This document shows, piece by piece, positions 7,875 to 16,685 of a stretch of DNA of 64,000 bases. The translations under genes were made by a program, and so were the position numbers. The DNA is from UBA1127 sp034422455 (GTDB taxonomy: Bacteria > Chloroflexota > Dehalococcoidia > Lucifugimonadales > UBA1127). The stretch is from NCBI GenBank assembly GCA_034422455.1, contig DAOUJQ010000012.1, forward strand, positions 62,001 through 126,000. The letters are read 5' to 3'. The notes beneath the pieces were generated by a model. It was given only the letters and a program-made list of their open reading frames with translations. It was not told the origin of the DNA and searched no databases. Each line of letters opens with the position of its first letter. Position 1 is the first letter of the stretch.

Positions 7875-8609
7875 ATGCGCTGCCTGGTGGTGGCGGACGT
7901 GCACAGCAACCTGGAGGCGCTCCGTGCGGTCATCGACCATGCGGAGGCGTCCGGCGGCTTCGACCGCGTCTGGTGCCTGGGCGACGTCGTCGGCTACGGG
8001 CCCGACCCGGGGCCCTGCATCGAGCTGCTGCGCTCCTACCCCCACGCCGCCGTCGCCGGCAACCACGACCTCGCCGCGATAGGCGAGCTCTCCACTGACA
8101 CCTTCAATCCCGTCGCCCGTATCGCGGCGATGTGGACCCGCCACCGCCTCACTCAGGACGAGCAGGCGTACCTGCGCGCCAACCCCCTGCGCCACGTCGA
8201 AGGCGAGGTCACCCTGCTCCACGGCACGCCCCGCGAGCCCGTGTGGGAGTACTTCCTGCCGTGGCTCATGCCGCCCGCAGACACCGCCGAGTGCTTGCGC
8301 CTCTTCTCCACGCCCCTCTGCCTGCTGGGCCACTCCCACCTGCCCTTCGTCTGCGACGAGGCGGGTGGGGTATCGCCTCTGGCTGCCGGCGCCGTCGTGC
8401 AGGTCGACGGCGCGCGGCTGATCGCGAACCCCGGCAGCGTCGGCCAGCCCCGCGACGGCGACCCCCGCGCCGCCTACGCCGTCTACGACACCGCCGCCGC
8501 CACGCTCACCCACCACCGAGTCCCGTACGACATCGAGCGCACCCAGGCGAAGATGGCCTCCGCCGGCCTCCCTGAACCGCTCGCCACCCGCCTCTCCTTC
8601 GGCCGCTAA
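7875..8609 (+). CDS. Calcineurin-like metallophosphoesterase (YfcE/ApaH-like), 244 aa
   Basis: A two-metal phosphoesterase of unassigned substrate. All five signature blocks are present: DVHSNLEAL (residues 7-15), GDVVGYGPDP (~36-45), GNHD (~60-63), LLHGTPREP (~113-121) and GHSHLPF (~153-159), with IANPGSVGQPRDGDPRAAYAVYD near 180-202 as in the YfcE/MJ0936 branch. The open frame continues far upstream antisense to thiL; ATG 7875 is chosen because the family begins MRxLVVxDVHSN. Transcribed divergently from thiL with about 45 bp between the starts. Confidence 0.9.
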   Translation: MRCLVVADVHSNLEALRAVIDHAEASGGFDRVWCLGDVVGYGPDPGPCIELLRSYPHAAVAGNHDLAAIGELSTDTFNPVARIAAMWTRHRLTQDEQAYLRANPLRHVEGEVTLLHGTPREPVWEYFLPWLMPPADTAECLRLFSTPLCLLGHSHLPFVCDEAGGVSPLAAGAVVQVDGARLIANPGSVGQPRDGDPRAAYAVYDTAAATLTHHRVPYDIERTQAKMASAGLPEPLATRLSFGR

Positions 8610-8904
8610 CGCCCCACCCCCATACCGGCGCATGGGCTCCCCCGTACCGCGATACGGGGCCGGTATCCAGAAACCCCGCGCCCAACGGCCCTCTCCGATT
8701 GCCCTGAGCCTGTCGAAGGGCCCTGCGCAGGCAGGGGCCCCGACAAACACGACCCCGTTCGCCCTGAGCCTGTCGAAGGGCCGACTACCCCCCGCAAGAA
8801 CGGACGCCACACAACAGGTATGCCGGAGGAACCCGCCCCTGTGCTACCATACGCACAGCTACATCGCTCAACGCACCGGTTGAGCACTCCACCTGTGAGG
8901 TCAC
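8610..8904. repeat. Repeat cluster with an R1 variant carrying an inserted hairpin
   Basis: R1 at 8621-8674 is split: after ATACCGGCGCATG comes about 25 extra bases containing CCCGTA-CCGCGA-TACGGG, itself a small hairpin, before GCCGGTATCCAGAAACCCC resumes. Two R2 units (~8698-8721 and 8757-8781) and a short R3 (8716-8736) follow. The last ~90 bp hold the upstream region of the next gene (GTGAGG about 8 bases before ATG 8905). No other gene seen. Confidence 0.8.
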
Positions 8905-9693
8905 ATGAGCAAGCTGATTCAACGCATAGAACGCCTGGGCAAGGATACCCCCGCGCCCATCGGCTTCGGCGCGGCCGCCCGTCGTCAGCCGATGCCCACC
9001 ATGGTCCTGCTGGCCGCGACGGCGGAGCCGGACGCGGTCGCCGCCCTCGGCGGCGCTTCACTGGACGGCGTGATCTTCCGCGGCAACGGCGTCGACGCCG
9101 CGTCAGCCTCCCAGGCGATGAAGGCCCTTCCCGACGTGCCCTGGGGCGCGCAGGCCAACACCCTGACGGCGGACGACGTCGGCATGCTGGTCGAGGCCGG
9201 CGCCGACTTCGTGTCGCTGACCGGGCTCACCTCGGCGCTCGACGCCGTGCGCGACGAGGACGTGGGCCGGCTGCTGGTCATCCCCGTCGACCTGAAGGAG
9301 GAGCACGCCCGCTCCCTCGAGGTCATGCCCGTCGACGCCGTCGTCTACGCCGACGCCGTGGCGTCGCCGCTGACGCTGGAGGTGCTCATGCACCTCGCGA
9401 CGGCCCGGTGCGAGATAGGCCGCCCGTTCCTGCTGCCGGTGCACGGCGCGCTGTCGGCGTGGGAGCTCGAGTGCCTGCGTGAGATCGGCGTGGAGGGCGT
9501 CGTCGCCGACCTGGAGACGACCGGCGCGGACGCGCTCAACGCGCTGTCCGACGCGATTCGCGCCCTGCCGCGCCGCAAGTCCCGCGGCGACTTGGGGTCG
9601 CCGTCGCTGCCCCGGACCAGTGCCCGCGCCCAGCAACAGCAGCATGACGACGATGACGACTTCGATCCCGAGGACCCGGATGATCTTCCGTAA
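8905..9693 (+). CDS. Conserved-looking protein with TIM-barrel-like core and acidic tail, 262 aa
   Basis: Not recognised as a named family. Residues ~30-220 alternate short hydrophobic strands and helices, with GADFVSLTG, VDAVVYADAV and, near the end, IGVEGVVADLETTGADAL, which resembles the phosphate-binding end of a (beta/alpha)8 barrel. After ~230 comes a low-complexity tail with QQQQ then DDDDDFDPEDPDD. No signal peptide or membrane segment is visible. Its last 14 bases overlap the start of the site-2 protease gene, and the acidic tail sits right at that overlap, so the two are translationally coupled and may act together. Confidence 0.7.
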   Translation: MSKLIQRIERLGKDTPAPIGFGAAARRQPMPTMVLLAATAEPDAVAALGGASLDGVIFRGNGVDAASASQAMKALPDVPWGAQANTLTADDVGMLVEAGADFVSLTGLTSALDAVRDEDVGRLLVIPVDLKEEHARSLEVMPVDAVVYADAVASPLTLEVLMHLATARCEIGRPFLLPVHGALSAWELECLREIGVEGVVADLETTGADALNALSDAIRALPRRKSRGDLGSPSLPRTSARAQQQQHDDDDDFDPEDPDDLP

Positions 9694-10375
9694 CATCGGC
9701 GTCCTCACGCAGGACCCTGCGGCCTTCTTCATCTTCACCGGCATGCTCCTCGCCGCTGTGGTCGCCAGCGTCACCTTCCACGAGTTCAGCCACGCCCTCA
9801 CGGCCACGGGCCTCGGCGACAACACGGCCCGCCGCCAGGGCCGGCTGTCGCTGAACCCCAAGGCGCACCTGGACCCCGCGGGCAGCATCATGTTCCTCCT
9901 GGCCGGGTTCGGCTGGGGCAAGCCGGTGCCGGTCAACGCCTACGCCTTTGGCGCCAACGCTCTGCGCGGCATGATGCTGGTGGCCTTTGCGGGCCCCCTC
10001 TCCAACTTCGTCCTCGCCTTCCTGATCGGGCTGCTCTTCAAGATGGGAATCGTGACCTGGCCCGGCAACGTCTTCTTCTCCCCGCTCTCCTCCGCCGCGC
10101 CGGTCTCCCTTGTGGTGGGGCAGTTCTTCGCCATGTGGCTCTTCCTGAACCTCGTCCTGGGCGTCTTCAACCTCATCCCGCTCGCCCCGCTTGACGGCTC
10201 GAAAGTCGCCGCCGGGCTGCTCCCCAGGTCGCTGGGCATTCACCTCCTGCGACTGGAGCCCTTTGGCCCCGCAATTCTCCTCACGGTCATCATGCTCGAC
10301 ATCATGCTGGGCGTGGGGATCATCGGCTGGATAATCGGCCCGCCCATCAACTTCCTCGCCCGCATCGTCCTCTAG
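9680..10375 (+). CDS. Site-2 protease family (M50) intramembrane metalloprotease
   Basis: 231 aa with about five hydrophobic segments. The zinc motif HEFSH (residues ~34-38, inside the second helix) and the third ligand region LIPLAPLDGSKV near 170-181 are both present, so it should be catalytically competent. This short form without a PDZ domain resembles the SpoIVFB/RseP-like 'site-2 protease family protein' common in Gram-positive and Chloroflexota genomes; the substrate is unknown. ATG 9680 overlaps the preceding gene by 14 bases. A longer upstream frame exists but would shadow that gene. Confidence 0.9.
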   Translation: MIFRNIGVLTQDPAAFFIFTGMLLAAVVASVTFHEFSHALTATGLGDNTARRQGRLSLNPKAHLDPAGSIMFLLAGFGWGKPVPVNAYAFGANALRGMMLVAFAGPLSNFVLAFLIGLLFKMGIVTWPGNVFFSPLSSAAPVSLVVGQFFAMWLFLNLVLGVFNLIPLAPLDGSKVAAGLLPRSLGIHLLRLEPFGPAILLTVIMLDIMLGVGIIGWIIGPPINFLARIVL

Positions 10376-11090
10376 CCGTCCCCTTCCCGTCGTTCCTGCG
10401 CAGGCAGAGCCTGCCCCTGCGAAGGCAGGGGAACCCAGAGGGGCGTGGCGTGGTGGGGCGACCGCCAACCCCCTCTGCCCAACCCTTCCCCATACCGGCG
10501 CATGCCGGTATCCAGAAACCCCTTCACCGCACCCGCGCCCTGTAGGGGCAACCCTCGTGGTTGCCCTTCCCACGCCGCTCGCCCTGAGCCTGTCGAAGGG
10601 CCCTGCCACCACCCCCTCGCGCGAACGCCGTCCCTCCCGCTACCCTCGTCCCATGCACCGCCACGACAACAGCACAACCCCGGCGCCATTTCCCCCTCCC
10701 CCCTCGTGCGGGAGGGCTGGGGTGGGGGGCGGACGCCGGCCGGGATTCGTTTCCCCCTCGGTGAATATTCGCCTTGTATCTGCAACGTGCCAACTCCGCT
10801 ACAAAACAAAAAGCAAGACGAATCCCCGCAGTACCCCTCCCTCATACCGGCGCATGCCGGTATCCAGAAACTCTGCGTCCGACGGCCTTCACACCACCCA
10901 TCCCCTCCCCGTCGCCCCTGCGCAGGCAGGGGCCCAGAGGGGCGGAGGCGAGGCGGGGCGTCCCCCGTTCGCCCTGACCCTGTCCAGGGGCGCCACCTCA
11001 ACGAATTGGCCCCCCGTGACTGACGCGATACGCGCTGCCAATCGGGTATAATAGGCTGGCTCACCGGAATCTGGACGGCAGGGACGGGCA
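10376..11090. repeat. Large repeat cluster upstream of prephenate dehydrogenase
   Basis: Contains, in order: R3 (10389-10466), R1 (~10491-10522), R2 (~10577-10601), an R4a unit (10601-10825), R1 (~10842-10873), R3 (~10911-10962) and a diverged R2 (~10966-10990). From about 11000 the sequence becomes unique and carries the tyrA promoter (TATAAT at 11047-11052). No credible protein-coding gene. Confidence 0.8.
10601..10825. repeat. R4a dispersed structured repeat, copy 1
   Basis: About 225 bp, opening CCCTGCCACC. It has CGCTACCCTCGTCCCATG near its start (resembling a -10 followed by an ATG), then CCATTTCCCCCTCCCCCCTC. At its end GGATTCGT (10743-10750) pairs perfectly with ACGAATCC (10818-10825). 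Within that stem, TTGTATCTG and CCGCTACAA form a weaker inner stem around the conserved loop CAACGTGCCA. Partner copy at 57946-58158; sister type R4b at 13010 and 58230. Confidence 0.6.
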
Positions 11091-12089
11091 ATGGACAAGA
11101 TCGCCATCATCGGACTGGGGCTCATCGGGACCTCCATCGGCCTGGCCATCAGGGGCAGCCAGCTGAAGGACGTCGAGGTCGTCGGCATTGACCTGGAGCT
11201 CTCCCACGTCTCGACCGCCCGCAAAATGGGCGCCATCGACCGCGACGTGCGCACCATCCCCGACGCCGTCCGCGGCGCCGACGTCGTCATCGTCTCCGTC
11301 CCCGTCCTCGCCATGAAGGACCTGTTCGAGTTCATCGGCGAGTTCCTGAAGCCGGGAGCCGTCGTTACGGACACCGGCAGCACCAAGAACGACGTCATCG
11401 CCTGGGCGGAGGCGCTGCTTCCCGACGGCGTCAGCTTCGTCGGCGGGCACCCCATGGCGGGCAAGGAGACCTCCGGCCCCCGTGACGCCGACGGCGCCAT
11501 GCTCAACGGCGCGGTCTACGCCATCTGCCCCGCGCGCAACGCGTCGGAGGAGGCGGTCCGCACCGTCGTTTCGATGGTGCAGGCCATGGGCGCCAGGCCC
11601 TACTTCGTCGACGCCGCCGAGCACGACAGCTACGTCGCCGCCATCAGCCACCTGCCGTTCATGCTCTCCGTCGCGCTGGTGAACGCCACCTCCCGCAGCC
11701 CCGGCTGGCGCGAGATGGCGCGCCTTGCCGCCGGCGGGTTCCGCGACGTGTCCCGGCTGGCTTCCGGCGACCCCATCATGCACCGCGACATCGCCCTGAC
11801 CAACCGCGACGCCCTCGTGCACTGGATGGACGAGATGATCAAGGACCTGCACCGGCTGCGCGGCATGGTCAAGGAAGACCAGGCCGGGCTGGAGGAGGCG
11901 CTGGTGGGCGCCTGGGAGACCCGCGCCCGGTGGCTCCTCGGCCGCGAGGGCGGCGAGATGGAGATGCCCGGCGACAGCCTCAAGGCCTCCGACCAGATCA
12001 TGGGCATGCTGCTCGGCGACACCGTCGCCAAGCGGTTCCGCGAGATGGGCGACGACAAGCAGGACCCGACGATATACAAGCGTGACTGA
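11091..12089 (+). CDS. tyrA: Prephenate dehydrogenase (tyrosine biosynthesis)
   Basis: 332 aa. Oxidatively decarboxylates prephenate (or arogenate) with NAD(P)+ in tyrosine synthesis. The N-terminal Rossmann motif IAIIGLGLIGTSIGLAI (residues 4-20) is followed by VVGIDLE, VIVSVPV, TDTGSTKNDVI and the hallmark GGHPMAGKETSGP (~residues 122-134) with the catalytic His. AAISHLPFMLSVALVNAT (~184-201) is the dimer/active-site helix. No ACT or chorismate mutase domain is present. A TATAAT at 11047-11052 lies 38 bases upstream of ATG. NAD versus NADP use and prephenate versus arogenate cannot be told by eye. Confidence 0.93.
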   Translation: MDKIAIIGLGLIGTSIGLAIRGSQLKDVEVVGIDLELSHVSTARKMGAIDRDVRTIPDAVRGADVVIVSVPVLAMKDLFEFIGEFLKPGAVVTDTGSTKNDVIAWAEALLPDGVSFVGGHPMAGKETSGPRDADGAMLNGAVYAICPARNASEEAVRTVVSMVQAMGARPYFVDAAEHDSYVAAISHLPFMLSVALVNATSRSPGWREMARLAAGGFRDVSRLASGDPIMHRDIALTNRDALVHWMDEMIKDLHRLRGMVKEDQAGLEEALVGAWETRARWLLGREGGEMEMPGDSLKASDQIMGMLLGDTVAKRFREMGDDKQDPTIYKRD

Positions 12090-12179
12090 GACGGCGTTCG
12101 GTGAGGTGAGTGAGACCTGCATGACGGTTGAGACTGCCCCGCCCAATTTCCCCGGCGCTTCCCGGTTTGGGGTCGCGTC

Positions 12180-12812
12180 ATGACTTCTGGCAGCGCAGAC
12201 CGGCCCCCTGAGGGCCTCTCCCCAGGACCGATGATCATGGTGGTGTCCGGCCCCTCCGGCGTCGGCAAGGACGCCGTCATCGCCCGCCTCCGCGAGCGCC
12301 GGCACCCCGTCCACGTCGTCGTCACCGCCACCACGCGGGCCAGGCGCGACACGGAGCGCGACGGCGTCGACTACATCTTCCTGGACACCCCCGCGTTCCA
12401 GCGCAAGCTCGCCGAGGACGGCTTCCTTGAGTCCGCCGTCGTCTACGGCAACCACTACGGCGTGCCGAAGGACCAGGTCCGCGATGCCCTCGCCAGCGGC
12501 CGCGACGTCATCATCAAGATCGACGTGCAGGGCGCGGAGACCATCAAGCGCCTCAACCCGCAGGGCGTCTTCGTCTTTATCGCGCCCCCCTCGATGGAAG
12601 ATCTCGAACGCCGCCTTCGCGAGCGCAAGAGCGAGGACGCCGTCGATCTCGAGCGGCGTCTGGACACGGCCCGCCGGGAGATGGCCCGCATGCCCATGTT
12701 CGACTACGTGGTCGTCAACGAGAACGACGCCATCGACGACACCGCCGACGCCCTGGAAGCCATCCTCCACGCCGAGCGCTGGCGCTACCCCCGCCGCAAA
12801 GTGGACCTCTAG
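12180..12812 (+). CDS. gmk: Guanylate kinase
   Basis: 210 aa. ATP + GMP to ADP + GDP. P-loop SGPSGVGKDAVI is at ~residues 23-34, with the GMP-binding TATTRARRDTERDGVDYIFLD (~50-70, motif split by family-typical R and E), YGNHYGVPKDQV, and IKIDVQGAETIK. The usual Lys-Ser/Thr after GxGK is Asp here (GVGKD), a minor departure. Start: ATG 12180 gives ~17 extra residues ahead of the P-loop; ATG 12231 (preceded by AGGA) is a plausible shorter start. It follows tyrA by 90 bp on the same strand. Confidence 0.93.
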   Translation: MTSGSADRPPEGLSPGPMIMVVSGPSGVGKDAVIARLRERRHPVHVVVTATTRARRDTERDGVDYIFLDTPAFQRKLAEDGFLESAVVYGNHYGVPKDQVRDALASGRDVIIKIDVQGAETIKRLNPQGVFVFIAPPSMEDLERRLRERKSEDAVDLERRLDTARREMARMPMFDYVVVNENDAIDDTADALEAILHAERWRYPRRKVDL

Positions 12813-13276
12813 CCCCCAACCCTCATACCGGCGAATGCCGGTGTCCAGAAACCCCGCGTCCAACCACTCTCTCCGTTCGCCCTGAGCCTGTCGAAGGGCT
12901 AACCAAACCCAATCCGTCGCCCCTGCGAAGGCAGGGGCCCAGAGGGGCGGAGCAGGGCGGGGACGACCGCCAACCCCCTCCACCCGGCCCAGCACCCCCC
13001 GCCCTGATGCCCTGCCACCGCTCCCTTGCCCTCGCTACCTTCTCCTCATGGACATTGCCCGCACATCCCGCAACCTGCCCCGCCCATTCGTGGCGGACGG
13101 CAGGGGAAATTGTTCCCCCCTGATGAAAAAATTTTCGCTTTGTATCTGCAACGTGCCACAACAGCTAGGAACTCGAATACGAAATCAATTCAGCGGCAGC
13201 TACGGCGGCGCGAGAGACAATTCGGCCTTGGGAGCCAACGCTGGCCCGCCGCCATTCCGCCCGCTACCCTGTCTGC
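12813..13276. repeat. Repeat cluster between gmk and glycerate kinase
   Basis: R1 (diverged, ~12823-12853), R2 (~12874-12899), R3 (~12915-12972) and an R4b unit (13010-13191). The last ~85 bp are unique and end in CGCTACCCTGTCTGC directly before the glycerate kinase ATG. Frames through the cluster are not conserved between copies, so no gene is called. Confidence 0.8.
13010..13191. repeat. R4b dispersed structured repeat, copy 1
   Basis: About 180 bp. Shares with R4a the opening CCTGCCACCGC, the box CGCTACCTTCTCCTCATG and the core TTTGTATCTGCAACGTGCCA. The arm TTCGCTTTGTATCTG (13134-13148) faces CAGCTAGGAACTCGAA (13162-13177) with several mismatches, so its stem is weaker than in copy 2 (58230-58424). 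Confidence 0.55.
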
Positions 13277-14428
13277 ATGAAGATCGTCATCGCGCCCCAG
13301 GCCTTCAAGGGCACTCTCTCCGCCGGTCAGGCCGCCGATGCGATGGCGCGGGCCGCGTCGGCGGTGTTCCCGCAGGCGGAGGTGGTGCGCTGCCCAGTCG
13401 CTGACGGCGGCGACGGCACCCTCGACGCGCTCGTCGACGCCACCGGCGGCGCGTACCACACCGTCGAGACCACCGGGCCCACCGGCGGGCCGGTCCGTGC
13501 GCGCTGGGGATCCCTCGGCGATGGCGCCACCGCCGTCATCGAGACCGCGCAGGCGTGCGGCCTCGCGCTGCTGCCGCCCGACGTCCGTGATCCCCTCCAC
13601 GCGACCACCCACGGCGTCGGCGCCCTCATCCGGACCGCGCTGGACGCCGGACACCGTCGCGTCATCCTCGGCATCGGCGGCAGCGCCACCAACGACGGCG
13701 GCGCGGGCCTCGCGACAGCCCTCGGCGTCAGGCTGCTTCGGGAGGACGGCGACCCCATCCCGCCCGGCGGCGCGGGCCTGCTCGAGCTCGCCGCGGTGGA
13801 CCCGTCCGGCCTCGACTCGCGCCTGCGGAGCGCCGAGCTTGTCATAGCCTCCGACGTGACCAACGTCCTGTGCGGCCCCGCCGGCGCCGCAGCGACGTTC
13901 GGCCCGCAGAAGGGCGCGTCCCCGGACGACGTCGCCCTGCTCGACCGCGCCCTCGGCCGCATGGCGGACGCCGTGCGCCGAGACCTTGGCGTGGACGTGA
14001 GCGGCATCGAGGGTGGAGGCGCGGCTGGCGGCATGGGCGCGGGCATGGTCGCCTTCCTCGGCGCGCGCATCGCCTGGGGCGCGGACATCGTCGCTGAGGC
14101 CGTCGGCCTCGACGACCGGCTTGACGGAGCAGCCTTGGCTATCACCGGCGAGGGCCGCCTCGACTGGCAGACGGCCTACCACAAGGCCCCCGCCGCCGTC
14201 GCCAACCGCGCGGCGGTCCGCGGCATCCCCGTGCTCGGCGTCGGCGGCAGCCTCGGCCCCGGCTGGCGCAAGCTCTACGCCGAGGGCTTCACCACGCTCA
14301 CCAGCATGGCAACGGGAGGCGCGTCCGTGGAGGAGGCAATGGCGTCGCCGCACGAGCACTTGATGAGGGCGACGCTGCGGGGCCTGCGGGCGATGCGGCG
14401 GCGGGTCGTCCCTAACCGTTCGCCCTGA
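13277..14428 (+). CDS. Glycerate kinase, GarK/GlxK family
   Basis: 383 aa, the usual size for the class II/GarK family that phosphorylates D-glycerate (GarK and many relatives give 2-phosphoglycerate). Family blocks: IAPQAFKGTLSAGQAADAM (residues 4-22), CPVADGGDGTLDAL (~39-52), the TTHGVGALIR segment, ILGIGGSATNDGGAGLATALG (~131-150), SDVTNVLCGPAGAAATFGPQKGA and GEGRLDWQT near 290. The ATG follows a TACCCT six bases upstream, another possible leaderless start; no Shine-Dalgarno is visible. It stands alone between repeat clusters. Confidence 0.93.
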   Translation: MKIVIAPQAFKGTLSAGQAADAMARAASAVFPQAEVVRCPVADGGDGTLDALVDATGGAYHTVETTGPTGGPVRARWGSLGDGATAVIETAQACGLALLPPDVRDPLHATTHGVGALIRTALDAGHRRVILGIGGSATNDGGAGLATALGVRLLREDGDPIPPGGAGLLELAAVDPSGLDSRLRSAELVIASDVTNVLCGPAGAAATFGPQKGASPDDVALLDRALGRMADAVRRDLGVDVSGIEGGGAAGGMGAGMVAFLGARIAWGADIVAEAVGLDDRLDGAALAITGEGRLDWQTAYHKAPAAVANRAAVRGIPVLGVGGSLGPGWRKLYAEGFTTLTSMATGGASVEEAMASPHEHLMRATLRGLRAMRRRVVPNRSP

Positions 14429-14569
14429 GCCTGTCGAAGGGCCGCCCTAATCCCCAACCCGTCGTTCCTGCGTAGGCAGGAACCCAGAGGGGTGGTGAGT
14501 TGCGGGGCGTCCCCTCCTACGCTCGCTGTGGCCCGTTCCTGAGGTTGCGAAAACAGAATGTCAAAGGGG
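14429..14569. repeat. R2 and R3 repeats between convergent genes
   Basis: R2 immediately follows the glycerate kinase stop (~14418-14442, overlapping its last bases), and R3 lies at ~14460-14512. The R2 unit overlaps the glycerate kinase stop codon, so the last few codons may derive from repeat DNA. Confidence 0.75.
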
Positions 14570-15259
14570 CTACTCCCCAATGACCACCATGTACACCACC
14601 CCCGGCCCGTGCACGCCCACCACCAGCGTCTGCTCGATGTCCGCCGTCCGGCTCGGCCCGCTGACGAGGTTCATGTACCAGGTCGCCTCCTCCGCGCTCG
14701 TCAGCTCCTCCAGCCGCGTTGCCAGCAGGTCGTCCAGCGTGCCGACGACCTGGCTCGCCGTCGCGACAGCGATGTGCACCGGCGGCAGCAGCGACGCTTG
14801 CCGGCTCATCCCCTTGCGCGGCACGAGCGCCACCGACGCCGTCTCCGCGATGATTGCGTCCACGCCCGTGACGCCCACCGGCGCGGCGGCTGCGGCGTCC
14901 TGCCGCCCCTGCGAGTCCAGCCCGGACGGGCCCTCGGCCAGCAACAGGCTCTCCATCCCGGCGCGCGCGACTGCGGCGTCCAGCCCGATGCGCTCCAACA
15001 CCTCGTGCGCCGTCCGCACGACGGTCCCCGCGCCGTGCTCCCCCGCGATCTCAACGACGCGCGCTGCCGCTTCCCGCTCGTCCGCGACCACGGCGAAATG
15101 CCAGCCTTGCAGTGCCGCCGTCCGTTCGAGCTGCGCCAGCAGCTCCGCCCGCGACGGCCTTGGCGCCGCGGTCTCCGCCACTGGCGCAACGGGCTCGTCG
15201 CGAGTGCCGGAAGCAAGCGCGGCCCGCAGTCCGGCGAGGAACTGCTCCCTATCCGCCAT
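14570..15259 (-). CDS. lutC: Lactate utilization protein C (LutC/YkgG family)
   Basis: 229 aa. Third subunit of the LutABC iron-sulfur L-lactate oxidase. The DUF162 fold is shown by the C-terminal half: GVTGVDAIIAETASVALV, SRQASLLPPVHIAV (~160-173) and the terminal GPSRTADIEQTLVVGVHGPGVVYMVV, with the SRTADIE box highly typical. ATG 15259 overlaps the end of lutB by 11 bases, so it is translated as part of lutA-lutB-lutC. Confidence 0.93.
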   Translation of the reverse strand: MADREQFLAGLRAALASGTRDEPVAPVAETAAPRPSRAELLAQLERTAALQGWHFAVVADEREAAARVVEIAGEHGAGTVVRTAHEVLERIGLDAAVARAGMESLLLAEGPSGLDSQGRQDAAAAAPVGVTGVDAIIAETASVALVPRKGMSRQASLLPPVHIAVATASQVVGTLDDLLATRLEELTSAEEATWYMNLVSGPSRTADIEQTLVVGVHGPGVVYMVVIGE

Positions 15260-16685
15260 CGCCGCCTCCGTCCTTGCGCCACCGCGACCGGAATGGCCGC
15301 ATCGCCGCGCGGGGGAAGTCTCGCGAGCGCGTCCAGCCGGACAGGGGCGGCGGCAGCCGGCGCAGTGCACCCCTTCGCGAGAGCGGCCACTGCGCAATCG
15401 AAGCGGCCTTCCCCGCCAGCGTGAACAGCCGGGGGCCGCCCATCGTCGCACGCCAAACCCGCATCAGCAGCGACTCCATACGACGAGGGACGCGCGTCTC
15501 CGCCGGGCCCTCGACCTCGTCGCTGCGCAGCTTCAGCAACATGCGCGGTATGTCGATCTTCAGCGGGCACACGTCGCGGCACGCCCCGCACAGCGTCGAC
15601 GCAAAGGGCAGTTCCTTCGCCCGCGGCACGCCCACCAGCGACGGCGTGACCACCGCGCCGATGGGGCCGGGGTACACCCACCCGTAGGCGTGTCCGCCCA
15701 CCTTGCCGTAGACCGGGCAGGCGTTCAGGCACGCCCCGCACCGGATGCAGTAGAGCGCCTCGCGCAGCTCCGGGTCCGCCAGCATCCGCGACCGCCCGTT
15801 GTCCAGGATGACCAGGTGGAACTCCTGCGGCCCGTCCTCCTCGCCGCTGCGGCGAGGCCCGGTGACGAAGGAGACGTAGCTCGATATGCGCTGCCCCGTC
15901 GCCGACCGCGTCAGCAGCGGCAGGTACGTGGCGACGTCCCGGAGGCGCGGGATGACGCGCTCCATGCCCATCGTCGCGACGTGCACGCGCGGCAGCGACG
16001 AGCACATGCGCCCGTTGCCCTCGTTGGTGACCATGACGATGGTGCCGGTCTCCGCCACGCCGAAGTTCGCGCCCGTCATGCCCATGTCAGCCTGCAGGAA
16101 CTTCTCGCGCAGCACCGCCCTCGCGACCCCGGCCAGCGCCGTTATGTCGCTCTCCGCCGGCGTGCCCAGGATGCGCTCGAACAGCTCCGAGACCTCCTCC
16201 TTCGACTTGTGCAGCGCGGGCGCGATGATGTGGTAGGGCGCCTCCCTCGCGAGTTGGATGATGTACTCGCCCAGGTCCGTCTCCACCGGCTCGATGCCCA
16301 TGCCTTCCAGTACGTCCGCGATGCCCATCTCCTCCGACACCATGGACTTGCTCTTGATGACCGTCTTCACGCCGTGGCTCGCCGCCACCTTCGCGACGTA
16401 GTCGTTGGCCTCCTGCGCGTCTCTGGCGAAGAAGACGTGACCGCCCGCCCGCTCCACGTTGCGCGAGAACAGGTCGAGGTAGTGGTCCAGGTTGGCCAGC
16501 GTCTCCTGCTTGATGGCGCGGGCCCGCTGGCTCAGCGCGTCCCACCGCTCCTGCCCGTACTCGGCGATGGCGTCGACGCGCCCCTGCCGGAAGTTCACCA
16601 GCCGGTCCAACGACTCCTGGATCGTCGGGTTGCGGATGGCCTCGGCGGCCTGCGCCTTGAACTTCTCGGAGAGCACCTCGGTCAC
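15249..16685 (-). CDS. lutB: Lactate utilization iron-sulfur protein B
   Basis: 478 aa. Contains the DUF162 domain (residues ~70-300: KSKSMVSEEMGI, GANFGVAETGTIVMVTNEGNGRM) followed by a two-cluster ferredoxin domain with CIRCGACLNACPVYGKVGG (~315-333) and CGACRDVCPLKIDIP (~366-380), the 4Fe-4S ligands. GTG 16685 is preferred over the upstream ATG because AGGAG lies seven bases before it and the GTG overlaps the lutA stop (GTGA). The C-terminal ~60 residues are Arg/Pro rich and poorly conserved. Confidence 0.94.
   Translation of the reverse strand: MTEVLSEKFKAQAAEAIRNPTIQESLDRLVNFRQGRVDAIAEYGQERWDALSQRARAIKQETLANLDHYLDLFSRNVERAGGHVFFARDAQEANDYVAKVAASHGVKTVIKSKSMVSEEMGIADVLEGMGIEPVETDLGEYIIQLAREAPYHIIAPALHKSKEEVSELFERILGTPAESDITALAGVARAVLREKFLQADMGMTGANFGVAETGTIVMVTNEGNGRMCSSLPRVHVATMGMERVIPRLRDVATYLPLLTRSATGQRISSYVSFVTGPRRSGEEDGPQEFHLVILDNGRSRMLADPELREALYCIRCGACLNACPVYGKVGGHAYGWVYPGPIGAVVTPSLVGVPRAKELPFASTLCGACRDVCPLKIDIPRMLLKLRSDEVEGPAETRVPRRMESLLMRVWRATMGGPRLFTLAGKAASIAQWPLSRRGALRRLPPPLSGWTRSRDFPRAAMRPFRSRWRKDGGGDGG

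Noticed and set aside
9536..10612. 358-aa minus-strand frame over the site-2 protease
   Set aside because: Antisense shadow running through repeat DNA; the plus strand has HExxH and the LDG motif in the right places.
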